Origin: Pholiota molesta
Lineage: Eukaryota; Basidiomycota; Agaricomycetes; Agaricales; Strophariaceae
Direction of reading: 5' to 3'
Length of the DNA stretch: 64,000 nt
NCBI GenBank assembly: GCA_014925825.1
Contig: JACGCK010000156.1
Location: 42,398-106,397 of the forward strand
The position numbers and the translations under genes are program-made. The notes below the pieces were generated by a model that saw nothing but the letters and a program-made list of their open reading frames with translations, was not told the DNA's origin and ran no database searches. This document shows positions 23,359 through 37,094 of the stretch, piece after piece (within the stretch, counting starts at the first letter, position 1; each line of letters begins with the position of its first letter).

Positions 23359-23637
23359 TTAAGCCACCAAGTGGAAATGATGCAAAGGGTGCTTGATATG
23401 GATATGATAATCCAATCCTAAATCACCTGGTACCCTAACCCAACCAAATGATTCATCATTCCACAAAGGATGTTCCTTGTTGCCTTTGTACCACAATGAA
23501 GAAGAAGATCCTTGGATGTACAAGTCACCAGGATAGCTGAGACGCAAAGGAGGATAATGGTTATACGCATACAGAATGTGGAAAGAGATTCTGTCAAGCT
23601 GCATATGTTTGACCTTGAACCATTTGAATGGTATCAT
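23359..23637 (-). pseudogene. first-exon remnant of the element-A nucleotidyltransferase-like gene
   Basis: The 92 codons read MIPFKWFKVKHMQLDR..., then a PPLRLSYPGDLYIQ block and WNDESFGWVRVPGD, and are close to the start of the gene at 45028. This copy keeps an open frame across the site where the 45-kb copy has a 2-bp deletion (after SSLWYK). It ends at HLVA with a TAA where the other copy continues. It is therefore a useful reference for the intact reading frame but is itself only a fragment. Confidence 0.6.
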
Positions 23638-23842
23638 ACTGGTGGAGAGGAAGGAAGATAATTATCAGCCCATCAGATTGATTAATCAATCCCAAAAGAA
23701 GCCTATTACATCAGCAACGTAAATGCACTGCTTACAAACCTATGCCATATCACTAAATCAATGATAGGATCATTGAAATCATGTACATGCTATATTTAGC
23801 ATTTCTGCTGAGCACACATGTGTTGGTTGAATGCCCAGAATA

Positions 23843-24784
23843 TAGTGCTTGAAAGTCTGGTCCAGTATGGTTTTTTGCCCATATTTGGCAAGACCGAGAC
23901 CGAGACCGGTCTTCCAGTTCTCGAAGACCACAAAAAACTGGACTGGACTGACTTGAACCGGTCTTTTGCGGTCTCAATCGGTTCAAAGACTGGTTAAGAC
24001 CAGTTACAGTCCAAACCGGTCTCAACCAGTCAAAGACCGGTCCAGACTGGTAATAGTTAGGTAGAATACTCTATGTAGTATGTAGTGCTTCAAAAAATAT
24101 GAAAATCGGTGGAGAATTGAGTGAGAAACAATTAAAATACTAGCTAATGCAGTGGTTGAGCGCATTTTGTGATATCTCAGTCAATTCCTTACCATATATT
24201 ATGATTCTATGCTTGTTAAAAGTGTAATTTTAATATCTAACTGTATCCCAATTTGCGAAAGGGCGATGTCTATACTGAACGAAGCATAGGCAAAAGCGTC
24301 TTTGAAGTAGTCAAAAAGAGTAGAAAACATTGATATTGCTATAGCTCAACCAAATGTTTTTCAAATATTAAGGTTTAAATTGCATCCTGTAGATCTATAT
24401 GTTCTCTATATATGTTTAAGTTTGCAAAAGGTACGACCCATTAACGTTTGCACTGCGGCTAAAAGCGTTTTTAGACGCCCAAAGTAATTACTCAAACAAA
24501 ACTATTAATAACTTTGTCAATTCTCATGCTAAAAATATGATTTGGGCATTGTTCGAGAGGAGTTTTAACGTTTTACTAGCCTACAAATTTTCACGGCCAA
24601 AGACCGGTTGGGACCGGTCCAGACCGGTTTTTGATCGGTCCATCTGTTTTTTCAAACCTGTTGGACCGTGGACCGGACCGCAGTCTCAGTCTTTTCTGGT
24701 CCATCAATTTTCCAGTCATTTCCGGTTCAGTTCCGGTCCAGTCTCGTTTTTTTTCCAGTCTTGAGACCGGACTTCCAAGCACTA
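23843..24784. mobile_element. non-autonomous hAT element, 942 bp, with 8-bp target duplication
   Basis: The termini are 20-bp inverted repeats with two mismatches (consensus TAGTGCTTGRAAGTCYGGTC), starting with the TAGNG typical of hAT transposons. The element is flanked on both sides by the identical 8-mer CCAGAATA (23835-23842 and 24785-24792), the hAT target length. Both subterminal regions are packed with ACCGGTC-type words, in inverted orientation on the two sides, as in hAT transposase-binding arrays. No transposase frame is present. It sits inside the element-A fragment and is thus younger than it. Confidence 0.85.
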
Positions 24785-24975
24785 CCAGAATAAGCCACAG
24801 CTTGCTCCCATTTTACTTGTGGTTTGATGTATAGTTGGAGGTTGCTATCGTAAAAAAAGCAGAAATGTAGTATTGAATCATACCTTTCTAACTAGCCCAA
24901 GATCATAACTTTTGCCCGAGAATTGACTGAGTAATGATTAAATCCGATTTGAGACCCTAAAATAGGTATATTTCA

Positions 24976-25066
24976 AGACATGTCTCAGAATAATGACGTA
25001 CAGGCATACCAAAATGCCGTTAGGACACCTTTTCCAACACCCTGTACGTCATAATGTAAGACAATC
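24976..25066. repeat. palindromic mini-element, copy 1 (diverged centre)
   Basis: It is bounded by AGACATGTCT and GTAAGACAA, with inner arms TGACGTACAGG / CCTGTACGTCA. The central part has lost much of its symmetry compared with copies 2-4. Same family as 44293, 56895 and 63005. Confidence 0.7.
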
Positions 25067-25689
25067 AAAGCCTGTAGGCATATTCAGCACCTATATGTCT
25101 TTATTTAAACCCTTTTACTTACTCAAAATGAGTAGGACAGATAGAATTCATTATAGTCAGGTCAATTCTTATCCAAATTTACAATTAATTTGTTTGTTAG
25201 AAAGGTGTATATAAAGGTACTATAATACTGCAAATTTATGAAAGTTCCCTGTTATTATTCATTGAAAAGTGCCCAAAATGGTTTTCAAGTGCCCAAAATG
25301 AGGATGAAAAGTGCATTTGCTAATAACTTGGGCAAAACACATCCTAAAATTAGGATCTTGGGCTGGTTAGAAAGTTAAATTTAGACGCTTCAATGCTGTT
25401 AAGTTTCATGAGCAAAGACCTTTCCAGACTGGTTCAACTTGGTTGTTCTTTGGTCTCTCTAATTTTAAAATAATAATGGACTAAAGTCCGGTCCACATTA
25501 TGAGTCTCTTTTAGTCTTCAATATGGCTGCAATTTGCATGGGTTATATAATGCAGTTGATCTGATCAAATTAAAGTGGGCTGTGTGTGATGGAGCCTTAA
25601 ACAAATAGAGGCAATCCATGATGGCTGCAAATTACAAGGCTTATATAATGCATGTTGATCTGATCAAATTTATTTGAGTAACATATCAA
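25067..25689. repeat. AT-rich sequence with a ~50-bp direct repeat
   Basis: The word ATGGCTGCAATTTGCATGGG with its downstream TTATATAATGCAGTTGATC occurs near 25524 and again, slightly changed, near 25620. No gene is seen in the segment. Confidence 0.5.
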
Positions 25690-25860
25690 TGATGGCAAAT
25701 ATCAGGCTATTTAAAGCACTGTGGAGATAAAAATAACATGTAATGAATTGTGTGATTGATGGCATCAGTGATGGGGATGACAGCGCGTATGTTTTTTTTG
25801 CTCGGTGAAAAGAACTCACTTTACTGCGTAAAGACTCGTAATGAATTAAAATGGTGATGA

Positions 25861-26752
25861 ACAGTTGACTATCGCACTACACTGGAGTTCAAGCTTTCCA
25901 AACTGATTAGATTGATTTTTACTGATCATATTTGGTGATGGTTTGGTCACGTCATTACAAATTTGGGCAAAACTTAGGGGATTTCAAGGTATATACATTC
26001 AAAAACATTGATTATAGAGTATAGGCTATATCAAAAGTGATTTGGATCCGTAAAAACAGCCTTAGAGTGGCTGGAAACCTCAATTCAAGCCTACTTTATA
26101 GAGGAGTACTTTTTTTTTTTCGCGGCCTACGGCCGGACTAACTAACCGGGTACCGGTCCGGGATTCTGATTCCAAGACCCCCTTGTTATTAGACTCTGCC
26201 TCAAGCTCTTTTCAATTTTTAGATTCTTCACCCACCCTTACCACTATTTCTATTCTCTTCTTTTTTGCCATTTCTTTCTTTGTTTACACATTGTGTTCAT
26301 AGTTTAAGTACTACTTGCCTGTGTCCAGCTTGAGCTTGGTCTGACAATCAGAAATCTGCCTGCCAACTTCCTTCAGATTGCTGGTGGCGCTGAGCAAGAG
26401 AGATTTTAGTGACTAAGAAATTACATTCTTTGCATGCAAACCCACACCTGACTGGCCACATGAAATACAAACATGAGCCCTAGGCCCCTAGCTCATCCCC
26501 TCTCATCTTATCTTTGTTTCTTTCTTTGTTTCTTTGTTTCTTTCTTTGTCTCCATTTATCTCCTTCCTTTCCCTTTCCGTCGTCCGAGCGCAGCATAGGG
26601 CCCCAACATCAGTATCGGGCCGCAAATTATATAAAAATTACAATAAATACAACTGCCCAAAATTATAGAATAACCTAAACACAGATTATCATATCATATT
26701 ATAAACCACTACATGTGTATAAAAGCAACGGATATATCTGATTCCAAACATG
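25861..26752. other. intergenic; no supported gene
   Basis: The segment contains a T-run and a GC-rich patch at 26110-26180 and a polypyrimidine stretch with repeated TTTCTTTG at 26505-26565. It marks the change from mobile DNA to the host gene block. It probably includes the 3' region of the MAP kinase gene. Confidence 0.4.
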
Positions 26753-28413
<1,661 letters not shown>

Positions 28414-29165
28414 ATGGCAGATCGCGGTCTTCTCTTTGTCTACGGCGAAGTGGGCCCTGACGTCTCCGAGGACGAGTTCAACGGTAATCTCGTTCTGTTC
28501 TACCTACAAAGCATCCCCTGATATTTGTGCCAGATTGGTATGACAATGAACACGGCCCTGCCCGACTCACCGTCCCGGGCTTCAAAACGGCTGTCCGCTA
28601 CAAGGCGACCGACGGTCTGACGCCCACCTGGCTCGCGCTGTACGACCTCACGACCTCTTCCGTCGCCTCCGACAAGCCTTACCAAACCCTCGTCGCCAAT
28701 GCGACTCCTCGGGATCGCGACATTATTCCCCGCACCGGAAGGCTTAACCGAAGGATCTACGACCTGATTAATTCCGTAACCAAACCCGACCTCCCTCCGT
28801 CCGCACTCCCTGGAAAGTTCCTCCTCCTTGTCTCCTGGCTCATAGGCTCTGAAGCAGACGAAGACTTCAACAAATGGTACGACGAGGAACACGTCCCGGC
28901 GCTGGCCAAGGTCCCCGGCTTCCAGCGTGCACGGCGCTACAAGCTCGTCGACAGCGTCGAAATTGGCCGAAAGCCCGACCCTGCCACCGTCAAGCCGACG
29001 CACAACTACCTCACTTTATACGACGTCGACAGCGACGACTATAACAAACACCCCGACTTTGTCGCGACGTCCCAAACTCCTTGGACCGGCAAAGTATTCA
29101 AAGCTACACAAGATTTCGAAATCAGGCGTTTTGCCCTCCACAAGAACCTCCAACCCCCTCAGTAA
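28414..29165 (+). CDS. EthD-like / dimeric alpha-beta barrel protein
   Basis: Two exons, 28414-28483 and 28534-29165, join in phase to 233 aa. The protein is an internal duplication: both halves contain a WYD(N/E)EH motif (DNEHGPAR near residue 27 and DEEHVPAL near 145) followed by VPGF and an aromatic-basic R(R)YK, then LTLYD-type strands. This arrangement is typical of EthD-family dimeric alpha-beta barrel proteins, seen in ether-degradation accessory proteins and fungal small-molecule enzymes. The substrate cannot be told. It has no signal peptide and is probably cytosolic. Its stop lies 138 bp from the ribokinase stop, tail to tail. Confidence 0.75.
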
Positions 29166-29303
29166 TTGTAAGCCGTTCGCAAGAAGCCCCAGAACCCAGC
29201 TATGTATTTGTAAGAATGATATCATTCTCTTGAGATATGTCATCTCATCCTTACTTTCGGACAGGTATATAAATATATGTTTATGCAATGTACACGGAAT
29301 GTA

Positions 29304-30685
29304 TCACGGGTCTGAAGAAGCCATCCTTTCTTCGACCTCAGCTCTTATCGGAATACTATCGATCGTGCCTCTTTTCTCACAACACATCCCGGCAGCCTGA
29401 TTTTTTCACACAGACCAGGTATCCTCTTATCAGCCAAATCACCTGCAGAAGGTATGTCCCAAGAACACGCACCACAACACAAGTCTTCAGCACCTGCTCA
29501 ATCTCCCTCGCGCCGACCTCGCCCTCCAGCGCCATCAAGCCCTGCACGAAGTACCCTGTAAAACAGTCCCCGGCCCCCGTCGTATCCTGCACGCCCGCGC
29601 GCAGCCGCGCCGCGGGGACATACACAAACGGCGGCTCCTCCTCGCCCGCCCCTCGCAGACCAGGCAGGCACGCCAGCACGCCCTGCGCGCCCAGCGTGCA
29701 CACCACATTCGTTGTGCTCAACGCCGGCTGCGCCGCGAGGCCCCCCAGCACCGCCCGCGGCTCCAGCGCCTGCACCTCCGCAGCGTCCGCCTGCGCGAGC
29801 GCCAGATACAGGCCGCGCGCCTCCGCCGCGTTCACCACGAGCCACTTCACCGCGCGCCACGGGAACGCGCGCACCTCCGCGGGCGCGGGGAGCGGCGACG
29901 GGTTCAGGACCACGCACGCGCCCGCCGCGGCCCCATGCGCGAGCGCGTAGTGCAGCGCGCGCGGGTGGATCTCGTTCTGGAGCAGCAGGTGCGATGTGGC
30001 GGGGAACCACCCGGCCCCGCGCGCGGCGAAGGCGCGCTCGTGCGCCTCGCTGAAGTTCGCGCCCGGGAAGAGGACTAGCGGCGCATCCCCCCACGCATGA
30101 TCAATCCGTCTGCACAACTGAGAACGCGGAAGGGACTTACTGATACTATTCTCGCCGTGCTCGTCCACCTGGATAATAGCACGCCCAGTCGGTTCCTACA
30201 ATAACATACAATACAATAAATCATTAAGCTGAGCCCCGTAACATCATAAGACACGAATAATACCTACATCCGACACGAGAATGCCCTCCACATCAATCCC
30301 ATACTCCCCCATCCGCTCCTTGACCCACACACCATCCGGGCCTACGGCACCGTAGAAGCGCGCTTGCCCGCCCGCCCTTACAATCGCCACCGCCTGGTTC
30401 GCGCCCTTCCCGCCGACCCGGCTCTCGTGCGTGTGCGACGAGATCGTCTCGCCCGGCTGGGCGATGTGGCTGACTACATGGAACCATGCCTCAGTGACAC
30501 CGACGTGGTTCCTTCCGCGCCGTGTGCGAGGATTCAGATGGAAGCGAGAGGGTACGCACCATGGAAATACTCATCGTGGTCTGGATGTCTGGAGGATCGG
30601 TAAAGGGGCTGGTTGGCGGGTGATGGGGGTGCTTACTGATGGACCCTCTGATGGTACATGTGTTCTGTGTCTTTGTGCTGGCCAT
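29304..30685 (-). CDS. RBK1: ribokinase (PfkB carbohydrate kinase family)
   Basis: Six exons join in phase: 30685-30637, 30580-30560 (21 nt), 30473-30268, 30195-30141, 30074-29473 and 29396-29304, giving 341 aa. Key motifs are the sugar-binding VGGKGANQAVA near residue 40, the NPSPLP stretch mid-protein, and the C-terminal anion-hole/catalytic motif DTTGAGDCFTGYF, in which the second Asp is the expected base. After it comes the AAGMCCEKRG stretch that closes many ribokinases. The enzyme phosphorylates D-ribose to ribose-5-phosphate in the cytosol. GC content of exon 5 is much higher than that of its flanks. Exon 2 is a micro-exon supported by phase and by the NHDEYFHV stretch it helps to encode. 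Confidence 0.88.
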
Positions 30686-31627
30686 CTTCGCGGAATATTT
30701 CGCGTGAGGTTCGAAAGCGCTGAATGTCTGTCAACGTCAAGATCTAAGAGATCAATCAAGACACAGGAGCGCTCTAGTGATTCCATATCACACGTGACGC
30801 ATCGCAAGTACATGATATCATCCAGATTCGAGGACGAGATAGAGATAGAGAGATAGAAAGATGGTGTTATATTCTACATAGCGATACAAAAAAAGGGCAA
30901 TAATAAATAGCCAACTGACTTCAGAAAGACACTTTGGTACTTTTTTGTAATTCGTTGGAAAGCGACCCGAAGGCGAACTTAAGAGCAAGTTTTGATTTCT
31001 TGTTGCGGACCAGCTGCAACGATGGAACAAGGAAGGAATCCAGAGCAAAGGAGAGCTCAAACGAACAAGTACGTTCATCAGACCTAAACGAGACCACAGC
31101 AAATGAGCCTTTCCGAATGAAGAATAAGATTGAGATTCCTTGCCGTACATAACTTGTCAGTATACAAGAAGATCCCGAGGAAACTTCGACACGAATTCAA
31201 GCAAGTATAATACATAGTTAAAGCACAGAGAACATATGAAATAAAAGATTTCGAGAACGCCAAAACGAGCCAAGTGAGGTGAATACCTAGAGACTAATAA
31301 TCAATAAATTGCTTTTGAGAGTGGCAAAGAATGCTCGATAGTCCGTCGTTGCTGAAGGTGCGGTCATGTGTATATGTGTGCGAAGGAAACCAATGAGAGT
31401 AGCGAAACAAAAAGGATTGCAAGCTCGAGACATGGATTTAGAAAATTGAATTAGCACTTGGAAGAAGGTATGTCACAAATGGTTTTAATAGAGTGGAGGG
31501 GTAAGTATGTTCAAATAGATAGAGCATCCGCGCCAAAAGGGAATAGATGGAGGGGTAAGTAGGTAAATAAAACAAACAGTTGAAAGAAAAGCAGACACCA
31601 GAACCCAATTTTTCGTCCTCCCTGGGC
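30686..31627. other. intergenic region upstream of the ribokinase gene and downstream of the CCCH gene
   Basis: No frame here has splice or motif support. The segment should contain the ribokinase promoter (near 30690-30850) and the CCCH gene terminator region (below 31628). It is AT-rich compared with the genes on both sides. Confidence 0.4.
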
Positions 31628-32920
31628 TCACTTATCCATATCAAACAGATCATCATCGTTCGTCACCACCGGCCCACTCAGCGGGCTCAGCGGGCCCTGC
31701 GCATACCGCCCCGCGCTCACATTCCTCGACAGCCCCGGCGGCGGCGGCGTGCGCGGACCCGCACCCGCGCGCGCCGCGGCCGCGGAGTACGACAGGCGCG
31801 AGAACATGCCCTCCAGCCCCGCCGCGGCGCCCGCACTGCCCGGCGTCCCCTGCGGCGCGCCCCACTCCGCGGCGCCGCCGTACCCATCCTCGCCCCCGGC
31901 GGGCGGCGACAGCGCGAGGTGTGTGAGCGGCGGGAGCGCGTGGATGCGCGAGTAGCCCGCGGCGAGGCCCTGCGGGAGGCTCTGCCCTGGCGCGTGCGCC
32001 TGCAGCGCGCGCGCGCTCGGGCTGAGCAGGTGCGGCGCGTGCGCCTCCTCGCCTGGCTGCTGCTGCTGTTGCTGTTGTTGTTGTTGTTGTTGCTGCTGCT
32101 GCGCCAGATGCGCCCCCGGGTGCGGATGCACACCGCCTGCACCTGGGCCACCGTAGGCGCCGTACCCCGCGAGGCGCGCGGAGAGGCCCTGCGGCTGCTG
32201 CGCGGGCGGCTGCTGGTGCTGGTGCAGCGTCTGCGTCAGGTCGAACGGCGAGGATGGCGTGCGGTACGTCGTCTGCGTGCCGCCGTGCGTGTGCGTGTGG
32301 AAGCCCGCGCCCGCCGTTGACGACGCGCTCGCGGGCAGCCCGAGCCCGAGCGCGCCCGCCATGTAGAGCGATGCGTTGGTGTTGGTATTGGTATTGGCGC
32401 CGCTCCCCTGCGCGAGCTGCTGGCCCTGCGAGCCGTACAGCGGCCCGCTCGCGCCCCTCAGCTGGCGCCCGATCCCACCGCCACCGAGTCCGAGACCCAA
32501 CCCCGCCTGTTGCTGCTGTTGTTGTTGCTGGTGCTGTTGTTGTTGCTGTTGCTGCTGCGCCGCCTTCGCCTTCGCGCTCATATAATGGTGGTGCAAGCCC
32601 GGGAGGAACGCCGCGCTCGCATTGCTCGGGCTGAGGCCCATCACGCCGTACGACCCGCCCGCCGCGCCGCTGCCCACGCTCGCGCTCAGCGCCGCCTCGC
32701 CGCCGTCCGCGAACGCGTGGCCGCCCGCGAGGCCCGCGCCGTACGGGTCGAAGCGCGCGCCCGCGTACCCGCCGCGCTGCGTCGGCGACGCCGGGAGCGC
32801 GCCCGCGTTGCCCGCCGCCGTGTCCGCCCAGATGGACTTGATGTCGCCCAGCAGCGACGGCGCAGGCACAGAGCGCGAGTACCGATGCCCCAGCCCGCCG
32901 TTGTTGGTATTGTTGTTGGT

Positions 32921-32959
<39 letters not shown>

Positions 32960-34620
32960 GCCCAGCCCCACGCCTAGGTCCCGCTCCCCGCCGCCGCCGC
33001 CCGCCGCGAGCAGCTGGCTGATGCCGCCGCCGCCCATCGCGAGCGGTGGCGGCTGGCCCGAGTGGCTGCGCGACATGCGGCGGCTGCGCTCCTCGGGCGT
33101 CAGCAGCTCCGTCAGCGAGCTCGGCAGGAAATCCTCCATCTCCTCGTCCTCCACCGCCATCTCCCGCCCGCGCTGCTGCTGCTGCTGTTGCTGCATCTGG
33201 CCGCCCCGCCGCATGCCCGCGCCGCCAAAGTCGTCGTACTCGACGCTGATATCGTACTCGCCCGCACGCCCCGCGTACCCGTTGGAGGACGAGCGCTGCG
33301 CGCTGAGCAGGCCGCTGAACGAGGTGGGCTGGCCGCCGACGCTGCCCGCATCGCTGCTGTCGCCCCAGCCCTTCCTGCCGCCCATCATCGCGAGCCCGCT
33401 GCCGAGGCTCGCCGCCATGCCGAGGCCGCCATACGCGCCGCCGCCGCCGCCACCGCCCGCGCCATACGAGCCCGACGCGAGGAACACGCTCTGTGTGCCG
33501 GGCGCGGAGAAGGGTGAGGACGAGAGCAGCCCGAGGCCGCCGCCCGGCGCGGGCGAGCCCGCGGGGCTGTGGTGGATGTTGACGCCGTTGATGTGGGTCG
33601 CGTGGCGCGGGGAGGTGCCCGGGGAGAAAGCGGCGGCGGCGGCGCCGTTGGCGCGGGTGGGCGACGTCGGCTGGGCAGAGGAGCGGTAGTTGGGGGGCGA
33701 GCCGATGGGGCCAAAGTCCATGGGCGCGGTGGAGGTGGCGGAGGAGCGGGGCGCGGAGGGGGGAAGCGAGACGGGCACGGCCCCGCTGCTGGTGGTGGTG
33801 GTTGTCGTCGTCGTCGTTCCCTCTTCCCCCGTTTGATGTCCTTCATCCGCACTCCTGTCCTGGTCCGTCGATGCGCGGGAGGACGCCTGCTTGTGGAGGC
33901 CCTCCATATCGTCGAGAGTCGCAAATGCAGCAAAATCGGTGTCCTTGAGGGGCGGGGCAGGGGCGGAGGGCGAGATAGAGGCCTTGAGGGGAACACCAAG
34001 CGGCGGCCGCCCCCCAGAACCAGAACCAGCACCGCCAACACTCCTCGTCGGTGCCGTCGCGCCGCCCGCCAGCAGAGGCAGCCTCGCCGCGCCCGGGCTT
34101 CCCGACCCAGGATCCCTCTTCGAGCGACCTGAGGCGCCCGACGCACTCTTCGCAGCGGCCTTGTCCCTATCGCCCGCGCCAGGCGTGTTCCCGGCGGCCA
34201 TCGCGGCAGCAGCCTGCGCGGCCTTCTTGTTCTTGCGGTCCATGGCGGGGCTCTGGCCGGGGAGGATGTGGGCGAGGGCGCACTTGTGGCCGAACTTGCA
34301 GTTGCCCTTCACGAACCAGGTGCAGGTCTCCTTCTGGCCGCCTGGCTCGGCGGAGCTGTGGGAGAAGGGGCAGGAGGCGCCCGCGGTGCAGCCGCCGACC
34401 TTGTAGAACTTGCACGGCACATGGGAGAGATCTTTCGCTGCGGGGGGTGGGGTCAGCACAGGCGATCGCAGGGGCTGGGTTTGGGGTAGCTACTTTTGGA
34501 GGAGGCTGCGGCCGATTTCGACTTGGAGGTGCCGCGTTCCTGGCGGTCGCTGTCCCTATCTCTGTCGCGGTCTCTGTCTCTGTCTCTGTCGCGATCAGCG
34601 TCGTGTGGATCAGCGGGCAT
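31628..34620 (-). CDS. CCCH zinc-finger RNA-binding-type protein with polyQ/polyN tracts
   Basis: Two exons, 34620-34494 and 34437-31628, join in phase to 978 aa. The chosen start opens an Asp-Arg repeat (DRDRDRDRD), and an in-frame upstream ATG-initiated extension to 34722 is possible but less typical. Near residues 50-100 lie two CCCH fingers of spacing C-x7-C-x5-C-x3-H (CKFYKVGGC...CPFSH and CTWFVKGNC...CALAH). The rest is disordered: Ser/Gly/Pro-rich with polyGln near 33172-33192, 32508-32562 and 32056-32102, and polyAsn near 32903-32958. The architecture resembles fungal Cps3/Lee1-like proteins that bind mRNA. The prion-like tracts suggest condensate or P-body association, which is inference. 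Confidence 0.85.
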
Positions 34621-35600
34621 GGTGGGTGGATGAGAGCAGGAGGCAGGAGGCGACGGGCGGCCAAGAAAAGCCCAGCACGCAAAACTGCCGTCCACACGTG
34701 AGATCACGTAAGCCATCGCCAAAAAGCGCCCTCTACGCTAAGTAGGTGAAAGAAACCTATAAGTACTGCTAAAATCCTATACAAGGGTCGCAAATTCATC
34801 ACAATGTCATAGAATACTATAAAATGCTCGGAACACTTCTGACGTTTGCAAGGCAATTTTACAATAGAATCCATTAGAATGCAAGTGATCATTACGAAGG
34901 CAATACAAAGGTTTGTGAAGCTGGAATCCTACGCGAGAAATTTGAGAGTCACAAGTCTTTGGAAAGCTTGCGAAACTTTACATATGAATTCCATTGTATT
35001 CGCTGTCTTTGATTGTAGCCGTACAATCCCATGCAATACTGTAAAATTGGATGAAATGTGTGAAATACAGTCCGTAAAAGTCATTCCAAATAGTGGGAAT
35101 AAAGATATCTACGGTAGTTGTAATCCCAGAAAACATTCTTACCCAGTTGAAATTTAAGCCTAAGATTGTGGTACATTGGAGACGTTTGTATTGAAGTTGT
35201 AACCACCCTCATCGTAATGGTAAAAACCGTAGCTACATTACAACATAGTTAAAAGTTTCTATCTGGTTTTCGCATACTTATACTCGGGCTAAAATCCATT
35301 ATGTATGGCTCTCCCCCCACGCTCGTCGCCCTCACGCGATCTACTGCAATATCGTCTCAAGCTCAATTATCCGTCCAGTTTCAATCAGCTCCCATCCTTC
35401 CACGTCAGCAAGGCATCAGGATTCGTCATTTCATTCCAAAGTGACAACTCAACACTAAATATAATATGCAATACAAATGCAATAGCGCCGCGATTACAAC
35501 GGCCGAGCAAGTACGCGCCGTCGAGTGATTGTAAGACTAGATGGAGTACGCATCGCGCGATCCTTCGCCTTGGTCACAGCTTATCCTGCCCACTTACGCT
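34621..35600. other. intergenic; no supported gene
   Basis: AT-rich sequence with several short frames and no domain or splice support. It contains the promoter of the minus-strand CCCH gene near 34620-34800. Confidence 0.4.
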
Positions 35601-36345
35601 GAATCTACGTCTTACCAGGCCAAAGATATCTTAACCAGATAACGGCCCATAGCAGGGCTGTCACTTCGAATGAAGACGTTGTTTGAAGGGTCCGGATCAC
35701 GGGCTGTACAAGTTTGATCAAGCTTAGAGCCCAGTTAGAGCCATGTAAGAAATATTAACTGTCATTCATAATGCCAAAGTCAAGCCAAAGTAAGTACATA
35801 GCGCCGCATTTCTAATAGACGAGAAGACGAAAGGCCCCAAGAGATTAGATTAAAGTGCTTGGCATATCGTCGCTCGCCACTTCACCAAGCAGTGGCACGC
35901 GATCAGAGTCAAATAATTGATACAACACAAAAACTATGAGCATTGTTTTTTTGCGTGGCCCAGCGTGGCAATGGCGTGGACCGGCGTGCGTAAGCGTGCA
36001 CGCTGGATGTCGGCCCTCGGGCGTGGGGTCGTATTGCTAGACACGCGTTTTCATTTTCAATAGCAGACCTATACATGAGGCAAAGGGCCTATATATAACA
36101 GCGCAATTTTGCGGGCCTATGTTGCGCTCTCCCCTGGAATTTTCTCCCGTCTACACTAAACCATCGACACTGGGCCAAAGATATCTTGCGAGATAATAGA
36201 TGACGGCTCATCGCAGGTCCGCACACCATCCAAAATCTTACAAGGCCGCTTCGAATTAGAACGTTAAGTGAAGGTTCCGGACCGCGAACTTGTATGATCT
36301 TGATTAATTGTCATAAGAAAAAAAACAACGTCATTCGTAATTGCA
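35601..36345. repeat. diverged direct repeat, ~555 bp apart
   Basis: CCAAAGATATCTT with a following GATAA...ACGGC(C/T)CAT(A/C)GCAGG occurs near 35617 and 36174. Both are followed by TTCGAAT..GAA, TCCGGA(T/C)C, and TGATC(A/T)..GTCAT words in the same order. Between them is a GCGTGG/GCGTGC-rich patch (35950-36030). This looks like an old duplicated repeat. Confidence 0.5.
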
Positions 36346-36484
36346 AAAAACATGGCGCCAAGGATTTTATCGGATTGCTGACAGACTCTAGAGAAGATCA
36401 TTTCAGTTATGTAGACAGAAGACAGATTCATCATATCCTCAGGTACCGAAGCAATGGTTCTGAACAACCAGAAGTATGTATGTA

Positions 36485-36856
36485 TTACTCGAACACATAT
36501 TCTGAATTGTATTCAAAAGGACAAACCCACTGAGCCTGGAATTGAATAATCATACTCATTGACGTCCCGGCTCGAGGCTGATAGGTCGGCCCACGCAGAC
36601 AAGACATTTGAATATCACAGCACGCGCTCAACTCTCTTTCCGCGATCGGATTAATTACTGCCACCAATTCCCATCGGATGCCTTCTTTGCCTAAACGACC
36701 TCCCTCTACGTCATTGAGTTGTTTGTCTACTTTCATATCCGACCAAAGCGCGTCAATCTGTCCAACCTGCAACCTGCAGGCGTAACGGAGTCCCCCTTTG
36801 GGGTCAAGACAAAGGGTACAAGTTACAGAAATCGCTGGGAGGACGGCACGCGTCAA
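36485..36856 (-). other. weak open frame, 123 codons, unknown
   Basis: One continuous frame with a normal amino-acid composition and a CTLC-type cysteine pair near the start. No family is recognised, no introns are needed, and base composition does not stand out. It could be chance; listed only because the rest of this interval has no gene. Confidence 0.2.
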
Positions 36857-36909
36857 AAGAGCAGGCTTTCACACGCGCCGCTTACCTCACTGATTCGTCA
36901 CCAGATCAT

Positions 36910-37094
36910 ATCAGATAAGACTTCCATAATCTTCCGCCCAGCCCTCTTCTGCACGCATGGTCGCCTCGCGGCCCCCAAAAACTTGTGGTCCAGAAGGCCT
37001 TCGACGTCAGCCGTGGGCACGGATCTCCCAAACGGGGTAGATGTGTACGATAAGATGGATGTGTAATCTGATAACCCGGGGCGTTATCTGATAA
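36910..37094 (+). promoter_or_regulatory. three ATCWGATAA GATA motifs upstream of the ferric reductase
   Basis: ATCAGATAA at 36910-36918, ATCTGATAA at 37066-37074 and ATCTGATAA at 37086-37094 lie 220-410 bp before the ferric-reductase start. ATCWGATAA is the site recognised by fungal iron-regulating GATA repressors of the SreA/Urbs1 type. Three copies just ahead of an iron-uptake gene suggest repression by iron. Confidence 0.7.

Larger units (their letters stand above)
23350..25860 (-). mobile_element. truncated, inverted copy of element A
   Basis: The two ends match parts of the plus-strand element A at 43.6-45.3 kb. The coding piece 23359-23637 matches the first exon at 45028. The end 25690-25850 is the reverse complement of the leader at 43660-43780, including GAGTCTTTACGCAGTAAAGTG. 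Between them lie a non-autonomous hAT element, a palindromic mini-element and AT-rich filler. The copy has no remaining downstream exons. Confidence 0.6.

Noticed and set aside
29498..30094. Minus-strand Arg/Gly-rich frame overlapping the ribokinase
   Set aside because: It is a shadow of the high-GC ribokinase exon, which is supported by motifs and phase.
31580..34701. Long plus-strand frames opposite the CCCH gene
   Set aside because: They mirror the GC-rich, CAG/AAC-repeat coding strand; only the minus strand has CCCH fingers and a sensible start.
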